This document shows, one piece after another, positions 56,683 through 64,000 of a stretch of 64,000 nt of DNA; within the stretch, counting starts at the first letter, position 1; each line of letters starts with the position of its first letter. The notes beneath the pieces are model-generated. The model saw nothing but the letters and a program-made list of their open reading frames with translations, did not search any database and had not been told where the DNA came from. Both the position numbers and the translations under genes were made by a program. Source of the DNA: Schlesneria paludicola DSM 18645 (GTDB lineage Bacteria; Planctomycetota; Planctomycetia; Planctomycetales; Planctomycetaceae). Location of the stretch: the NCBI RefSeq assembly GCF_000255655.1, contig NZ_JH636437.1, positions 285,352 through 349,351 of the forward strand. The letters are read 5' to 3'.

Positions 56683-57506
56683 GATCGGTTCCTTCCGAAC
56701 AGTTCGTGGCGAATTCCAATTATCTCGTGCGGCGGAATGGAGCGAAACGAGGCTGTTCAATACTCACGCAAGTTCCACTTCAACGAGTGTCCAACGTCAG
56801 TTATCGGCGAAGCAGGGGATTTTGATTCAGTGGAAGTTGTCGCCTGCGGTGAGTTTTATGCGCATTCCGTCTTTGAGGCTTGGGTTGGTCTTGCGGCGGC
56901 GTCAATCCGGTCTCCGCGACCGCCCTCAGCTTCGGCGTACGTTGTAACAGTGCTTCTTTTCGGTAGTTGTGATCGCAGGTCATTCGCCGGACCGTCTTGC
57001 TCGCGTTCATCGAACGGCAGTTCCGACTCGAATTGAAGTTGCGGACAGGTTTGGTTGGAACCGTTTTAAACGGCAGTTTCTGCCGATCTCGGTGCGAAGT
57101 CGGTTCTGAAGAGCAGAAGGTCCGATGCCCGATTGGTCGATGGGGATATCATGGATCGATGATCCTCGTTTCGTCGCCTTGAGCATCCTCTCGTTCCCCT
57201 CGTTACCAAGCTCCCGCTTGGTAACGTCTCCTACACACACGCACACACAGAAATGTGTACGTCGGTCCCAGGCCACGTTGCGGCTCGACAGAAAATTGAA
57301 TCGCAAGAGGCGTTACCAAGCAGGAGCTTGGTAACGAGGAAAGCCGAGGAATTTGGTCGCGAGGGAAAAGAGGCGAAAATCCTGCTTGGGATCGAGGGGA
57401 GTTGGAGATGAGAAGCACGAAATGAGCTGGATCGGATATCATCGAATGACGGTGGTGTCCTGTACCGTCCAGGTCTCCGCTGGTTTGCAGCTACAAAGGG
57501 AACCGC
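56683..57506. other. Intergenic region between divergent genes, with family A copy 7
   Basis: These 824 bases lie between the DUF11-type gene (minus) and xerD (plus). No gene is supported on either strand. Apart from the family A palindrome at 57197-57339 I see no recognisable element; the promoters of both genes must be here. Confidence 0.5.
57197..57339. repeat. REPIN-like palindrome family A, copy 7
   Basis: The left hairpin CTCGTTACCAAGCTCCCGCT (followed by TGGTAACG) and the right hairpin GCGTTACCAAGCAGGAGCTT (followed by GGTAACGAGG) are among the best-preserved copies. The interior shares CAGAAATGTG and GGCTCGAC with copy 5 and begins with an ACACACAC tract. Confidence 0.92.
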
Positions 57507-58457
57507 ATGCCACCACGTCGCAAACCGAATCAGGTTGTCCCGGCTGCTGCTGTCCGGCCGAGCGATCCTTCGCAGTACATGTCGGGCTTCGCGCACTATC
57601 TGAAGGCCGAGTGTGGTCTGTCGGACAATACGTTGATGGCTTACCGGCGCGATCTGGTCCGGTTCATGACGTGGTATCGCGATCATGGTCCTGCGCGGAT
57701 TCAGCAGGTCGATCTCGCTCTGTTGTCGCAATACCTGCAGGACTTGCACTCGAATTCGTACGCCGCCACATCCATGGCGCGGCACCTTGTCTCGCTCAAG
57801 ATGTTCTTTCGATATCTGGTGCTCGAAGCGATTTTGCCCGAGAGCGTAGTGGAACTCGTCAATTCACCGAAGCTCTGGCAACACCTGCCCAAGGTGCTAA
57901 GTCCCGAGAAGGTGGATGAATTGATCGCATCGCCCTCGCGGATGGACCGCACCCCGCTTCGCGACCGATCGCTGCTGGCGTTGATGTATGCCACGGGCTG
58001 CCGAGCGTCCGAGGTTTGTGGCGTCACCATGCGCGACATCCAGCTTGAAGAGGGATATTGCCGATGCGTCGGTAAAGGAAACAAAGAGCGAATCGTCTCT
58101 CTGAATCCGGTGGCCCGGGCTTCGATTGAAGCGTATCTCAAGCATGAACGACCAAATCTGGTCAAGCTGGAAGACGCGTCAACGCCGCTATTGGTCTCGC
58201 GCACGGGCAAACGATTGTCACGGATCACGGTCTGGAAACTGGTCAAACGCTACGCCGCACGAATTGGGGCCAGCCGCGAAGTGAGCCCGCACACGCTGCG
58301 GCATAGCTTTGCCACGCACATGCTGGCGGGCGGCGCAGAAATTCGCGCGCTACAGGAACTGCTCGGCCATGCCAGCATTCGTACGACACAGATCTACACC
58401 CATGTCGATCACAGCCGCCTGAAATCGATCCACGAGAAATGCCATCCTCGCGGATAG
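57507..58457 (+). CDS. xerD: Tyrosine recombinase XerD
   Basis: This is a site-specific recombinase, 316 aa, that with XerC resolves chromosome dimers at dif. It has the N-terminal SAM-like core-binding domain (YMSGFAHYLKAECGLSDNTL) and the catalytic domain with Arg166 (ATGCRASEV), Lys190 (GKGNKER), His262 and Arg265 (SPHTLRHSFA), His288 (LLGHASI) and the nucleophile Tyr297 (TQIYTHVD). The terminal SRLKSIHEKCHPR matches the XerD C-terminus. AAAGGGA lies about 5 bases before the ATG. It is a housekeeping gene and is not next to an integrated element, so an integrase role is unlikely. Confidence 0.93.
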   Translation: MPPRRKPNQVVPAAAVRPSDPSQYMSGFAHYLKAECGLSDNTLMAYRRDLVRFMTWYRDHGPARIQQVDLALLSQYLQDLHSNSYAATSMARHLVSLKMFFRYLVLEAILPESVVELVNSPKLWQHLPKVLSPEKVDELIASPSRMDRTPLRDRSLLALMYATGCRASEVCGVTMRDIQLEEGYCRCVGKGNKERIVSLNPVARASIEAYLKHERPNLVKLEDASTPLLVSRTGKRLSRITVWKLVKRYAARIGASREVSPHTLRHSFATHMLAGGAEIRALQELLGHASIRTTQIYTHVDHSRLKSIHEKCHPRG

Positions 58458-58694
58458 ACGGAGCCATCTCATACCAATCCCACAAATTCAATGGGCGATC
58501 TCCAAATGAGTGGGCACGATTGCTGAATCGATTTTCAACAATCGCTCGCGCGCAATGAATCGTTCGGAGTTGGCGCGAGAGCAGATCGCGTCTTGTTCTT
58601 CATTGCGACTTTGCGGCCTGGCGTCGTTGCGATGAGTTCTTCTTGAGCGGATGCCAGGAGATGAAGGGAATGCCAAGGCGAAAAGAAGCTGGTT

Positions 58695-59462
58695 TTAATC
58701 GTCGCGTCGCTGCCGAAGCACTTCATAAAAGAGAATTCCTGCCGAGACAGCTGCATTCAATGAGTTGACCTGTCCCAGGACGGGAATCTTCACGAACTGA
58801 GTGCAGCGCTGTTCCAATGCGGGCTGGATGCCTCGCCCTTCGTTTCCGATCACCAGCACCGTGGCTCGTTGATAATCGGGGTCGAAGATCAGCTCGTCAG
58901 CATGATCCGATGTGCCGATGATCTGGAAGCCTCGACCTTGCAACATCTCGACTGTCGTGATCAGGTCGTCGGTCTCCGCAATCGGAACATGATTGACGGC
59001 TCCGACGGAACTTCGCGCCGCCAGGCTATTGACTGCCGCCTGTTCGCGAGTTCCGACGATGACGCCGTGGATCCCCAGCACATCGGCTGAACGAATGATC
59101 GCTCCGAAGTTGTACGGATCGTGCAGCCGATCGAGCAGCACCAGGACCGGGTTGGGCGGAAGTCCGTCGATCAGTTCGTCGACACGGCGGTAAGGAAAGG
59201 GCGGCATGCGGGCGGCCAGCCCCTGATGTTCTTCCGAACGACAGGATTTCGTGATCTGGCTATCGCTGACGGCGTGGGTGGGGATACCCAATTGCATGGC
59301 CAGCGAAACCACCTCGTCACGCGCTTGCGGCTCGCAACGATCGCTGTGCAGCATTTCAAGCACGGGCCAATAGGCGGCGCGCACGGTTTCCAGCACCAGG
59401 TTGCGGCCCCAGATCCAACATCGATTGTGGTTCGCCATCAGTGGACGACGTGAAGCAGTCAT
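58695..59462 (-). CDS. rlmB: 23S rRNA 2'-O-methyltransferase (RlmB/TrmH family)
   Basis: A 255-aa SPOUT-class RNA methyltransferase. It has an N-terminal substrate-binding domain (GRNLVLETVRA) and a SpoU core with the three motifs: VLLDRLHDPYNFGAIIRSAD, LVIGNEGRGI and PVLGQVNSLNAAVSAGILFY, which form the trefoil-knot AdoMet site. The layout matches RlmB, which methylates G2251 of 23S rRNA; a related tRNA or rRNA target is possible. It lies 10 bases downstream of the BatA-type gene on the same strand, so they may be cotranscribed. Confidence 0.88.
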   Translation of the reverse strand: MTASRRPLMANHNRCWIWGRNLVLETVRAAYWPVLEMLHSDRCEPQARDEVVSLAMQLGIPTHAVSDSQITKSCRSEEHQGLAARMPPFPYRRVDELIDGLPPNPVLVLLDRLHDPYNFGAIIRSADVLGIHGVIVGTREQAAVNSLAARSSVGAVNHVPIAETDDLITTVEMLQGRGFQIIGTSDHADELIFDPDYQRATVLVIGNEGRGIQPALEQRCTQFVKIPVLGQVNSLNAAVSAGILFYEVLRQRRDD

Positions 59463-59472
59463 CTCGGGTCGT

Positions 59473-61815
59473 CTAATTCCAGCGGAGTCGCGAACGGAAA
59501 CGGGTCGCCAATAGCGCCAGGCACGCGATGATCACCACGATCATCAGCATTCCGGCAACAGAATTCAGGCGAAGCAGATTCCAGGTGAGTGTCAACGAGG
59601 CAAAGGCCAGCAGCAGGCTGACCCCACCGACAAAATTCCAGGCCATGAGTTGTTCAACCAGTAGCAAGGCGATCGCTGCCAGCAACAGTGCGCGTGAGAA
59701 TCCGGTTCCGGTTGAGATCGTTCGCACAGTCTGGCCTTCACCCCTGGTCTCTTCTTCCCATTCGGTGAGGTAAGTGAAGTCGAGTCCCGGGAACAGATCT
59801 TCGCGCATGTCCTCGACACGCAAGGCCGTCAGGTCGCTTTCCGCGGTGTCGACATTGACGGCGAACCAGTCGGTCCGACTGGCCGGTGGTCCCAGCACCA
59901 CTTGATGAAAGCCGCTGACGGCCGTGGGTTCGGTGACGACCATTCGGCCATCGCTCGATGGTTGCACCGTTTTGGTTTCACCGTTGGGAGGTCGATGAGT
60001 CGCCGCGGTATCGGTGGCACGCAGGCCGACATGCGCTTGAAGCGGCTGTCCCACGAGGGTGTCCCGATCTTTCCAGCGACCGGCGATCGCGTAATGAACG
60101 GTTTCGTGCATCAGGGGGATCAAGCTGTGTCCCCAGACCGCCCAGGTGCTCCACTCGCGATCGATCGAGGTCGTCATCAGGATGACTCGCCCGCGGCCGA
60201 ATGGGGCATCGACGATCGCGGGGTCGCCCGTCCGGAACCGCAAGGCGATGTTCGCGCCGCGATCCTGATCGACGTTCGCCTTGATGTACACAAACGTTTT
60301 CGTGCGTTCCAGACCGGCCCCGGGGTTGCCTTGGAACGGGGCGACGATCGGATGGCTGAAGTCTCCCGCGTCGAATTCGAAGGAGTCGCCTTTGGTCTTG
60401 ATGTCACCGACCCGCTCGACAAGGCTGGCGGGTAGTAACGGCTGCTTGCCGCTGTGCAGGACCTGATTGTAGTTGTCGATCCGGACCTGATCGCCAAGAC
60501 AGAAGACGACGCCCCCGCCAGCTTCAAGATAGCCTCGCAGGACTTCGGCCTCACGCTCGGTGAACAGACCGACGTTGCAGACGAAGACGCAGTCGAAGCG
60601 ACTCAGGTCTGTTCCCAGCAGTTCGCCTTCGCGAATCACAGTCGGGCGAATGGGGCTGGTCAGTGCTCGGTTGGGGAGTTCGGGTGCGAGTGCCAGCTTC
60701 AGAAAGTCGGTCGCGTTTCCCATCGGTTCGCCGGAAGGCTTGCCGTTGATCAGCAGGACTTGCAGTTCGTCCCGAACAGGGATGGCCAGGCGGCGCGTAT
60801 CGTCGACGGACAATGCGTCGGCCGTCAGGCGGACCTCGACACGGTGTTCTCCCCCGCTGAACGTCGGAGCAAAGTCGGTTTGAATCTCTTGTCCGGCCGG
60901 CACGTCGACCCGCTTTGTGTCGGCGAGGCGTCCGTCCAGGACCAATTCCACGAGTTGTCCTGAGACCGGCGCGGCACTGAAATTCTTAATGTTTGCAGCG
61001 ATCCGAGCGGCACGGTTCGAGAGCACGAACTGGTCATCCGCCCGCAGATTGGTGATCGCCATGTTGGGGGCAATCGGTTCGCCGACATTCAGCCAAAAGA
61101 TCTTGGTTCGATCGGCCAGCTTCTGCAACTCCTGGCGAATGTTCTGGACTTCGGTGGATTGATTCGGTGCCCAGGTCGCGGCCTGCAGATCGGTAATGAA
61201 ATAGATCTCTTTGCGCGACAGTTCAGGGGCCAGAGTGGTGAGTTCCTGAATTTCCTTGAGGACGACCGAGGCATCAACTCGCTCGTCATTCAGCGTCAGT
61301 TGGTCCACTTCTTCCATCACGGCGGCTGATTGATAGGCGGGGCGCCGGACGACGACGCGTGGTGACGAATCGCTGATGCGCACCAGATTGATGGCGTCGC
61401 CCTGCCTTGATCCGCCAATGATTTGGCGTGCCAGATCTTTGGCCCGTTCGAAACGCGTCCGACCGCTGGGGGCATATCCCATGCTGAAGGTGGCGTCGAT
61501 CACGATGATGCGATGCTTGGGGCTAGCGGACTGGAAATATTCCCCAAACGTTTCGGCGGTCGGCCGCGACAGCGCCAATGCGACCAGCAGGACGGCGAGG
61601 GTTCGAATCGCCAAGAGCAGCAACTGCTCAAGTTTCATCCGCCGAGATTGCTTCTTCGTGGCCGCGATCAGAAACCGCATGGCCGCCCATGGCTCAGTCT
61701 GGAACCGGCGGCGATGCAGCAGGTGGATCACGATCGGGATGCTGCCCGCCGCCAATCCCCAGAGCATCAGCGGGCTGGCAAACCCGAAGGCGAGAATTGG
61801 AAACGAAGACGACAT
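59473..61815 (-). CDS. BatA-domain membrane protein with VWA-like and GATase-like regions
   Basis: A 780-aa membrane protein. The N-terminal BatA signature is FGFASPLMLWGLAAGSIPIV followed by HLLHRRRF, then a second helix (LLLAIRTLAVLLVALALSR). A VWA-like segment (RIIVIDATFSM, MIDAS only partly conserved) precedes a beta-rich middle. A late part with FDCVFVCNVGLFTEREAEVL resembles the glutamine-amidotransferase-like fold usual in these proteins. Two or three C-terminal helices close the protein. Planctomycetes have such genes beside MoxR ATPases and DUF58 proteins; those are not visible here, though they may lie elsewhere. The ATG at 61815 is preferred over 61854. Confidence 0.87.
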   Translation of the reverse strand: MSSSFPILAFGFASPLMLWGLAAGSIPIVIHLLHRRRFQTEPWAAMRFLIAATKKQSRRMKLEQLLLLAIRTLAVLLVALALSRPTAETFGEYFQSASPKHRIIVIDATFSMGYAPSGRTRFERAKDLARQIIGGSRQGDAINLVRISDSSPRVVVRRPAYQSAAVMEEVDQLTLNDERVDASVVLKEIQELTTLAPELSRKEIYFITDLQAATWAPNQSTEVQNIRQELQKLADRTKIFWLNVGEPIAPNMAITNLRADDQFVLSNRAARIAANIKNFSAAPVSGQLVELVLDGRLADTKRVDVPAGQEIQTDFAPTFSGGEHRVEVRLTADALSVDDTRRLAIPVRDELQVLLINGKPSGEPMGNATDFLKLALAPELPNRALTSPIRPTVIREGELLGTDLSRFDCVFVCNVGLFTEREAEVLRGYLEAGGGVVFCLGDQVRIDNYNQVLHSGKQPLLPASLVERVGDIKTKGDSFEFDAGDFSHPIVAPFQGNPGAGLERTKTFVYIKANVDQDRGANIALRFRTGDPAIVDAPFGRGRVILMTTSIDREWSTWAVWGHSLIPLMHETVHYAIAGRWKDRDTLVGQPLQAHVGLRATDTAATHRPPNGETKTVQPSSDGRMVVTEPTAVSGFHQVVLGPPASRTDWFAVNVDTAESDLTALRVEDMREDLFPGLDFTYLTEWEEETRGEGQTVRTISTGTGFSRALLLAAIALLLVEQLMAWNFVGGVSLLLAFASLTLTWNLLRLNSVAGMLMIVVIIACLALLATRFRSRLRWN

Positions 61816-62255
61816 ACGGCAGCCACTTAACGAAGGAACGTCGAGACGCAACAAGTGGATCTTGGCGGAATGCCCCTGTCCAGTGCAACTGTTGAGTTCT
61901 TAAAGCGATCGATGATCGCAAATCTCTGGCTTTCTTACAAATTTTCGATTCATCCTGAGCGTGCTGCGGCGAGCGTGTTAATCGTGTGCTGAAGAAGGCG
62001 GAGGGCGCCTCAAAGAGGTCGCCCAGGAAGTCTGGGCGCGCCTTGTCAGTAATCAGATGTGGGGTCTGTGACAAAATGTCTGCTGAATTGGGGTGTACCG
62101 TTTTTGATCCTGAACTTCCACCAAGGTGACGGATTTGTTGTTGATGTTTTGTTGCAATCATTGTTACGGTGCGTTGTGTTAATGCAGTCGGCTTTTTATG
62201 CGGCGCGCGTGGCGAACCGTTTTGAAATCATTCGTTTCTTGCGGAGAGCATCAAG
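61816..62255. other. Intergenic region, nothing recognised
   Basis: These 440 bases lie between divergent genes. No gene, dispersed repeat or terminator is visible. GGAGAGC just before 62256 is the ribosome binding site of the small secreted protein gene. Confidence 0.45.
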
Positions 62256-62519
62256 ATGCGAATTGGGGCGAATATCGTCGCTGCCTTGGTGGTCGCATCG
62301 CTGATTGCCCTTGTTCATTTCTCTGGACAGCGAGGCGTGTTTGAGTCTGCGGCTTCTCGTAAGATACCACGCGTTGAAGAGGTTGTTCGCCAAGTATCGT
62401 CGAGCGTGCTGCGTCGCAGAACTCCTTTGAGGTTTCCACTAACTAGACTTCCTGTAGTCTCAATCGATCCTGTAGACGTCAGGTCGTACGCGTCTCGATT
62501 CAGGCCGACTCATCAGCTA

Positions 62520-63449
62520 GAGGCAGTTTCAAAACCGATAAATCGTCAATAAAGATGGCAGGCAATTTGCATTCCAGTGTGAGCGAAAGGAACAACTCAC
62601 ATGATCATTGCCCTGTCCAAGTGGCCCCAGCGACGGCGGCCGAACACGACAGGGTCCAGGACGGCCCCGAAACCATTTGTGTCTGATGTTCAATGGAAAT
62701 TGATCGAAGACTTGTTCGACGATCCTGAGCCTTCTCCTGCGGGAGGCCGGCCTAGAGTGTCGGCTCGACAATGTCTTGAAGGTGTTTTGTGGGTTCTCAA
62801 GTCCGGTGCGCGATGGCAAGATTTACCAGATCGGTATCCCTCTTTTACAACGTGCTGGCGTCGCCACAAGCAATGGACCGAGTCGGGAACGCTCGTCAGT
62901 GCGTGGTCCCGGCTGATCAAGGAATTGGATCGGCGGAAATTGCTCAACTGGTCGCAGGCGCTGGGGGACGGGACGTTTTCCCCAACAAAAAAGGGGGGCG
63001 CTGAGGTGGGTAAGACGAAAAAGGGAAAAGGAACCAAGCTCATGGTGTTGACCGAAGGGCACGGACTCCCGGTCTCGGCGTTCACCATTTCTGCGCAAGT
63101 GGCGGAGGTCAATACCATCGAAACCTTGGTTGACATTCAAATCGCCGGACAACGTCCCGAGCGATTTCTCTATGACAAGGCGGCTGATGCCGACTGGCTT
63201 CGAGATTCGCTTGAACGACGTGGGATCGAACAAATTACGCCCCACCGTGAGGGCCGAAAGAAACCCGTCAAGACAGACGGACGATCTCTACGCCGCTACA
63301 AGCGCCGATGGAAGATCGAGTGAACAATCAGCTGGCTGGAATATCAACGCCGCCTTCTCGTACGTCACGAATACTATGCCCACCTCTTCGAAGGCTTTCT
63401 GCATCTGGCCTGCATGATGCTATGCTTAAAATGGTTTTGAAACTGCCTC
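62520..63449 (+). mobile_element. IS5-family insertion sequence (about 930 bp)
   Basis: The ends are perfect 17-bp inverted repeats (GAGGCAGTTTCAAAACC and its complement) and are flanked by TA on both sides (62518-62519 and 63450-63451), an expected target duplication for part of the IS5 family. It carries one DDE transposase with an internal stop. The element is short and single-gene. It interrupts a small secreted-protein gene. Confidence 0.9.
62601..63440 (+). pseudogene. IS5-family transposase with an in-frame stop
   Basis: A DDE transposase of about 279 codons. The N-terminal part (SDVQWKLIEDLFDD...GGRPRVSARQCLEGVLWVLK) is the usual IS5 helix-turn-helix region. Catalytic residues are Asp in LGDGTFSPTK, Asp in LYDKAADAD and Glu in RYKRRWKIE. 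Directly after that Glu comes TGA (63321-63323) where relatives have Arg (the family motif is WKIERTISWL), consistent with a CGA-to-TGA mutation. The frame then continues unbroken as TISWLEYQRRLLVRHEYYAH and on to 63440. Translation from ATG 62601 (AAAGGA upstream) therefore gives a 240-aa protein lacking the C-terminal helix, probably inactive. Confidence 0.9.
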
Positions 63450-63550
63450 TAACGTCAGCGTCAGTACCATTCACTCCTGCTCCGCTTTACTCCCCAGACT
63501 CGCAAGCTGTCCACTACGAGAGCCATCCATTTCAAGGCTTCGAGTTGATT

Positions 63551-63862
63551 CTAAAAGTCTTCAGGGGCGGACCATTCAAAATCATTTTCGGTCAAGCCTC
63601 CTTCTGGCATATGTTCGCGAACGCCTGAAACAAAACTTGTTAACAAGTCGGCCACCGCCCCGTCAATCGTATTGGAGAACCCCGAAAGATAATCAGTTTC
63701 GCCTGAAAATCTATCTCGTCGATGCACGTTCATTAATGATAGATAGCTGCCCTCCGACTCCTCGACAACTTTCACCTTCATTTTAGGGAATGGAAACAGC
63801 TGCCCATCTACCCAGATATCCAACAAGGCCACAATTCTTGTAATACGAGCAATACCATCCAT
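63551..63862 (-). CDS. Small acidic hypothetical protein (possible immunity protein)
   Basis: A 103-aa protein starting at ATG 63862 (GAGGA about 5 bases upstream); an earlier ATG at 63877 directly abuts the stop of the upstream gene. It has a protein-like mix of strands and helices (IVALLDIWVDGQLFPFPKMK, KVVEESEGSYLSLMN) and an acidic C-terminus (GGLTENDFEWSAPEDF). It resembles in size and context the immunity proteins that follow polymorphic toxins, but no family is recognised. Its stop lies inside the 3' part of the split gene on the opposite strand. Confidence 0.55.
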   Translation of the reverse strand: MDGIARITRIVALLDIWVDGQLFPFPKMKVKVVEESEGSYLSLMNVHRRDRFSGETDYLSGFSNTIDGAVADLLTSFVSGVREHMPEGGLTENDFEWSAPEDF

Positions 63863-63877
63863 ATTTTTCCTCACCAT

Positions 63878-64000
63878 CTATTGGCATCCGAGCGAAATAA
63901 TCTTGCCGTCTGGGGCAAGGTCAATGTACTTACCCTGTTTTTTGTCGGGGGGCAGAAAGGGGTCAGGACTCAATGTTGGTGTTTTGGTCGTCGATTTCTG
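63878..64000 (-). CDS. C-terminal end of a protein running off the window
   Basis: On the minus strand an open frame enters at the window edge and ends with TAG at 63878-63880. The visible 40 residues include TPTLSPDPFLPPDKKQGKYI and LAPDGKIISLGCQ at the C-terminus. The stop is directly next to the ATG of the next small gene, so the two are cotranscribed. A toxin or RHS-type tail is possible because of that context, but nothing in the residues proves it. Confidence 0.5.
   Translation of the reverse strand, partial: QKSTTKTPTLSPDPFLPPDKKQGKYIDLAPDGKIISLGCQ

Larger units (their letters stand above)
62256..63628 (+). pseudogene. Small secreted-protein gene split by an insertion sequence
   Basis: A gene starts at ATG 62256 (GGAG 9 bases upstream) with a signal-like helix (MRIGANIVAALVVASLIALV). 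It runs in frame to residue 87 at 62517, where an IS element begins. If the IS and one TA duplication are removed, the frame continues directly from residue 88 (Leu) for 58 more codons and stops at 63628, giving a protein of 146 aa. In the present sequence translation would run into the IS left end and stop at 62552, giving 98 aa. The second half overlaps a minus-strand gene. No family is recognised; the extension beyond the IS is only inferred from the open frame. Confidence 0.55.

Noticed and set aside
55708..57036. 442-codon plus-strand open frame
   Set aside because: Lies opposite the DUF11-type gene, which has a signal peptide, repeats and a terminator; the plus-strand translation shows no family pattern.
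57507..58457. XerD-like gene as the integrase of a mobile island
   Set aside because: It has housekeeping XerD features, and no attachment-site repeats or cargo genes surround it.
63321..63323. Recoding of TGA (selenocysteine or readthrough) in the transposase
   Set aside because: No SECIS-like hairpin is apparent, and the family residue is Arg, so a simple nonsense mutation is the better explanation.

Overview
The window reads as chromosomal DNA of a planctomycete (Planctomycetales, Planctomycetaceae-like; the genus cannot be fixed from this piece). The evidence is gene content: two DUF1559 major-pilin-like proteins, each with a small partner lipoprotein, DUF1501, DUF1552 and DUF1592-type proteins, many sugar-phosphate isomerase/epimerase TIM barrels, BatA/VWA membrane proteins, a lone GGQ release-factor-like protein, two ClpPs beside trigger factor, and a GC-rich genome with many secreted proteins of unknown role. 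No phage genes or CRISPR array were seen. One insertion sequence lies near the right edge.

Layout. 0.3-6.8 kb: an efflux operon (MarR regulator, TolC-like outer-membrane lipoprotein, HlyD-like adaptor with C-terminal EF-hands, MacB/LolD-type ATPase). The outer-membrane and adaptor genes overlap out of frame by about 350 bp, and no FtsX-type permease is visible. 6.9-9.9 kb: clpP, clpP and tig on the minus strand. 10.2 kb: tRNA-Gly(GCC). 10.7-11.5 kb: two near-identical tandem Flp-pilin-like genes behind a sigma-54-like promoter, closed by a terminator. 11.7-17.9 kb, minus strand: acetamidase/formamidase, DUF1552, an HTH protein with a long Gly/Tyr-rich tail, and a DUF1592-type cytochrome-like protein. 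18-21.7 kb: a decayed leucine-rich-repeat remnant, an outer-membrane beta-barrel protein and a gene-poor stretch full of palindromes. 21.7-28.3 kb: two DUF1559/lipoprotein pairs, a DinB-like protein and an S1/P1 nuclease. 28.6-33.5 kb: NUDIX, DUF1501, a SIS sugar isomerase and a PPi-type phosphofructokinase. 34-37.8 kb: two hypotheticals and a DEAD-box helicase. 38.3-46.4 kb: sugar epimerases, a GGQ factor, UxaE-like epimerase, AroB and an orphan NtrC-type regulator. 46.6-54.3 kb: a PhyH dioxygenase, a GT-C-like membrane protein, an APC permease, a DNA methyltransferase fused to a degenerate GIY-YIG domain, a LUD protein and a small hypothetical. 54.6-61.8 kb: a DUF11-type envelope protein, XerD, an RlmB-like rRNA methyltransferase and a BatA protein. 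62.2-64 kb: an IS5-family element with a premature stop, inserted in a small secreted-protein gene, then two minus-strand genes of which the last runs off the window.

The most distinctive overall feature is a set of short palindromic repeats in the intergenic gaps. Family A is a REPIN-like pair of inverted hairpins, about 130-160 bp, with seven copies. Family B carries TTGAA...GGGGCTGGCTCC ends. Family C and two single-copy palindromes (D and E) are also present. In both DUF1559/lipoprotein pairs a family A element sits exactly between the two genes. The strongest candidate for something undescribed at the protein level is the methyltransferase fused to a GIY-YIG fold that has lost both its catalytic Arg and Glu.
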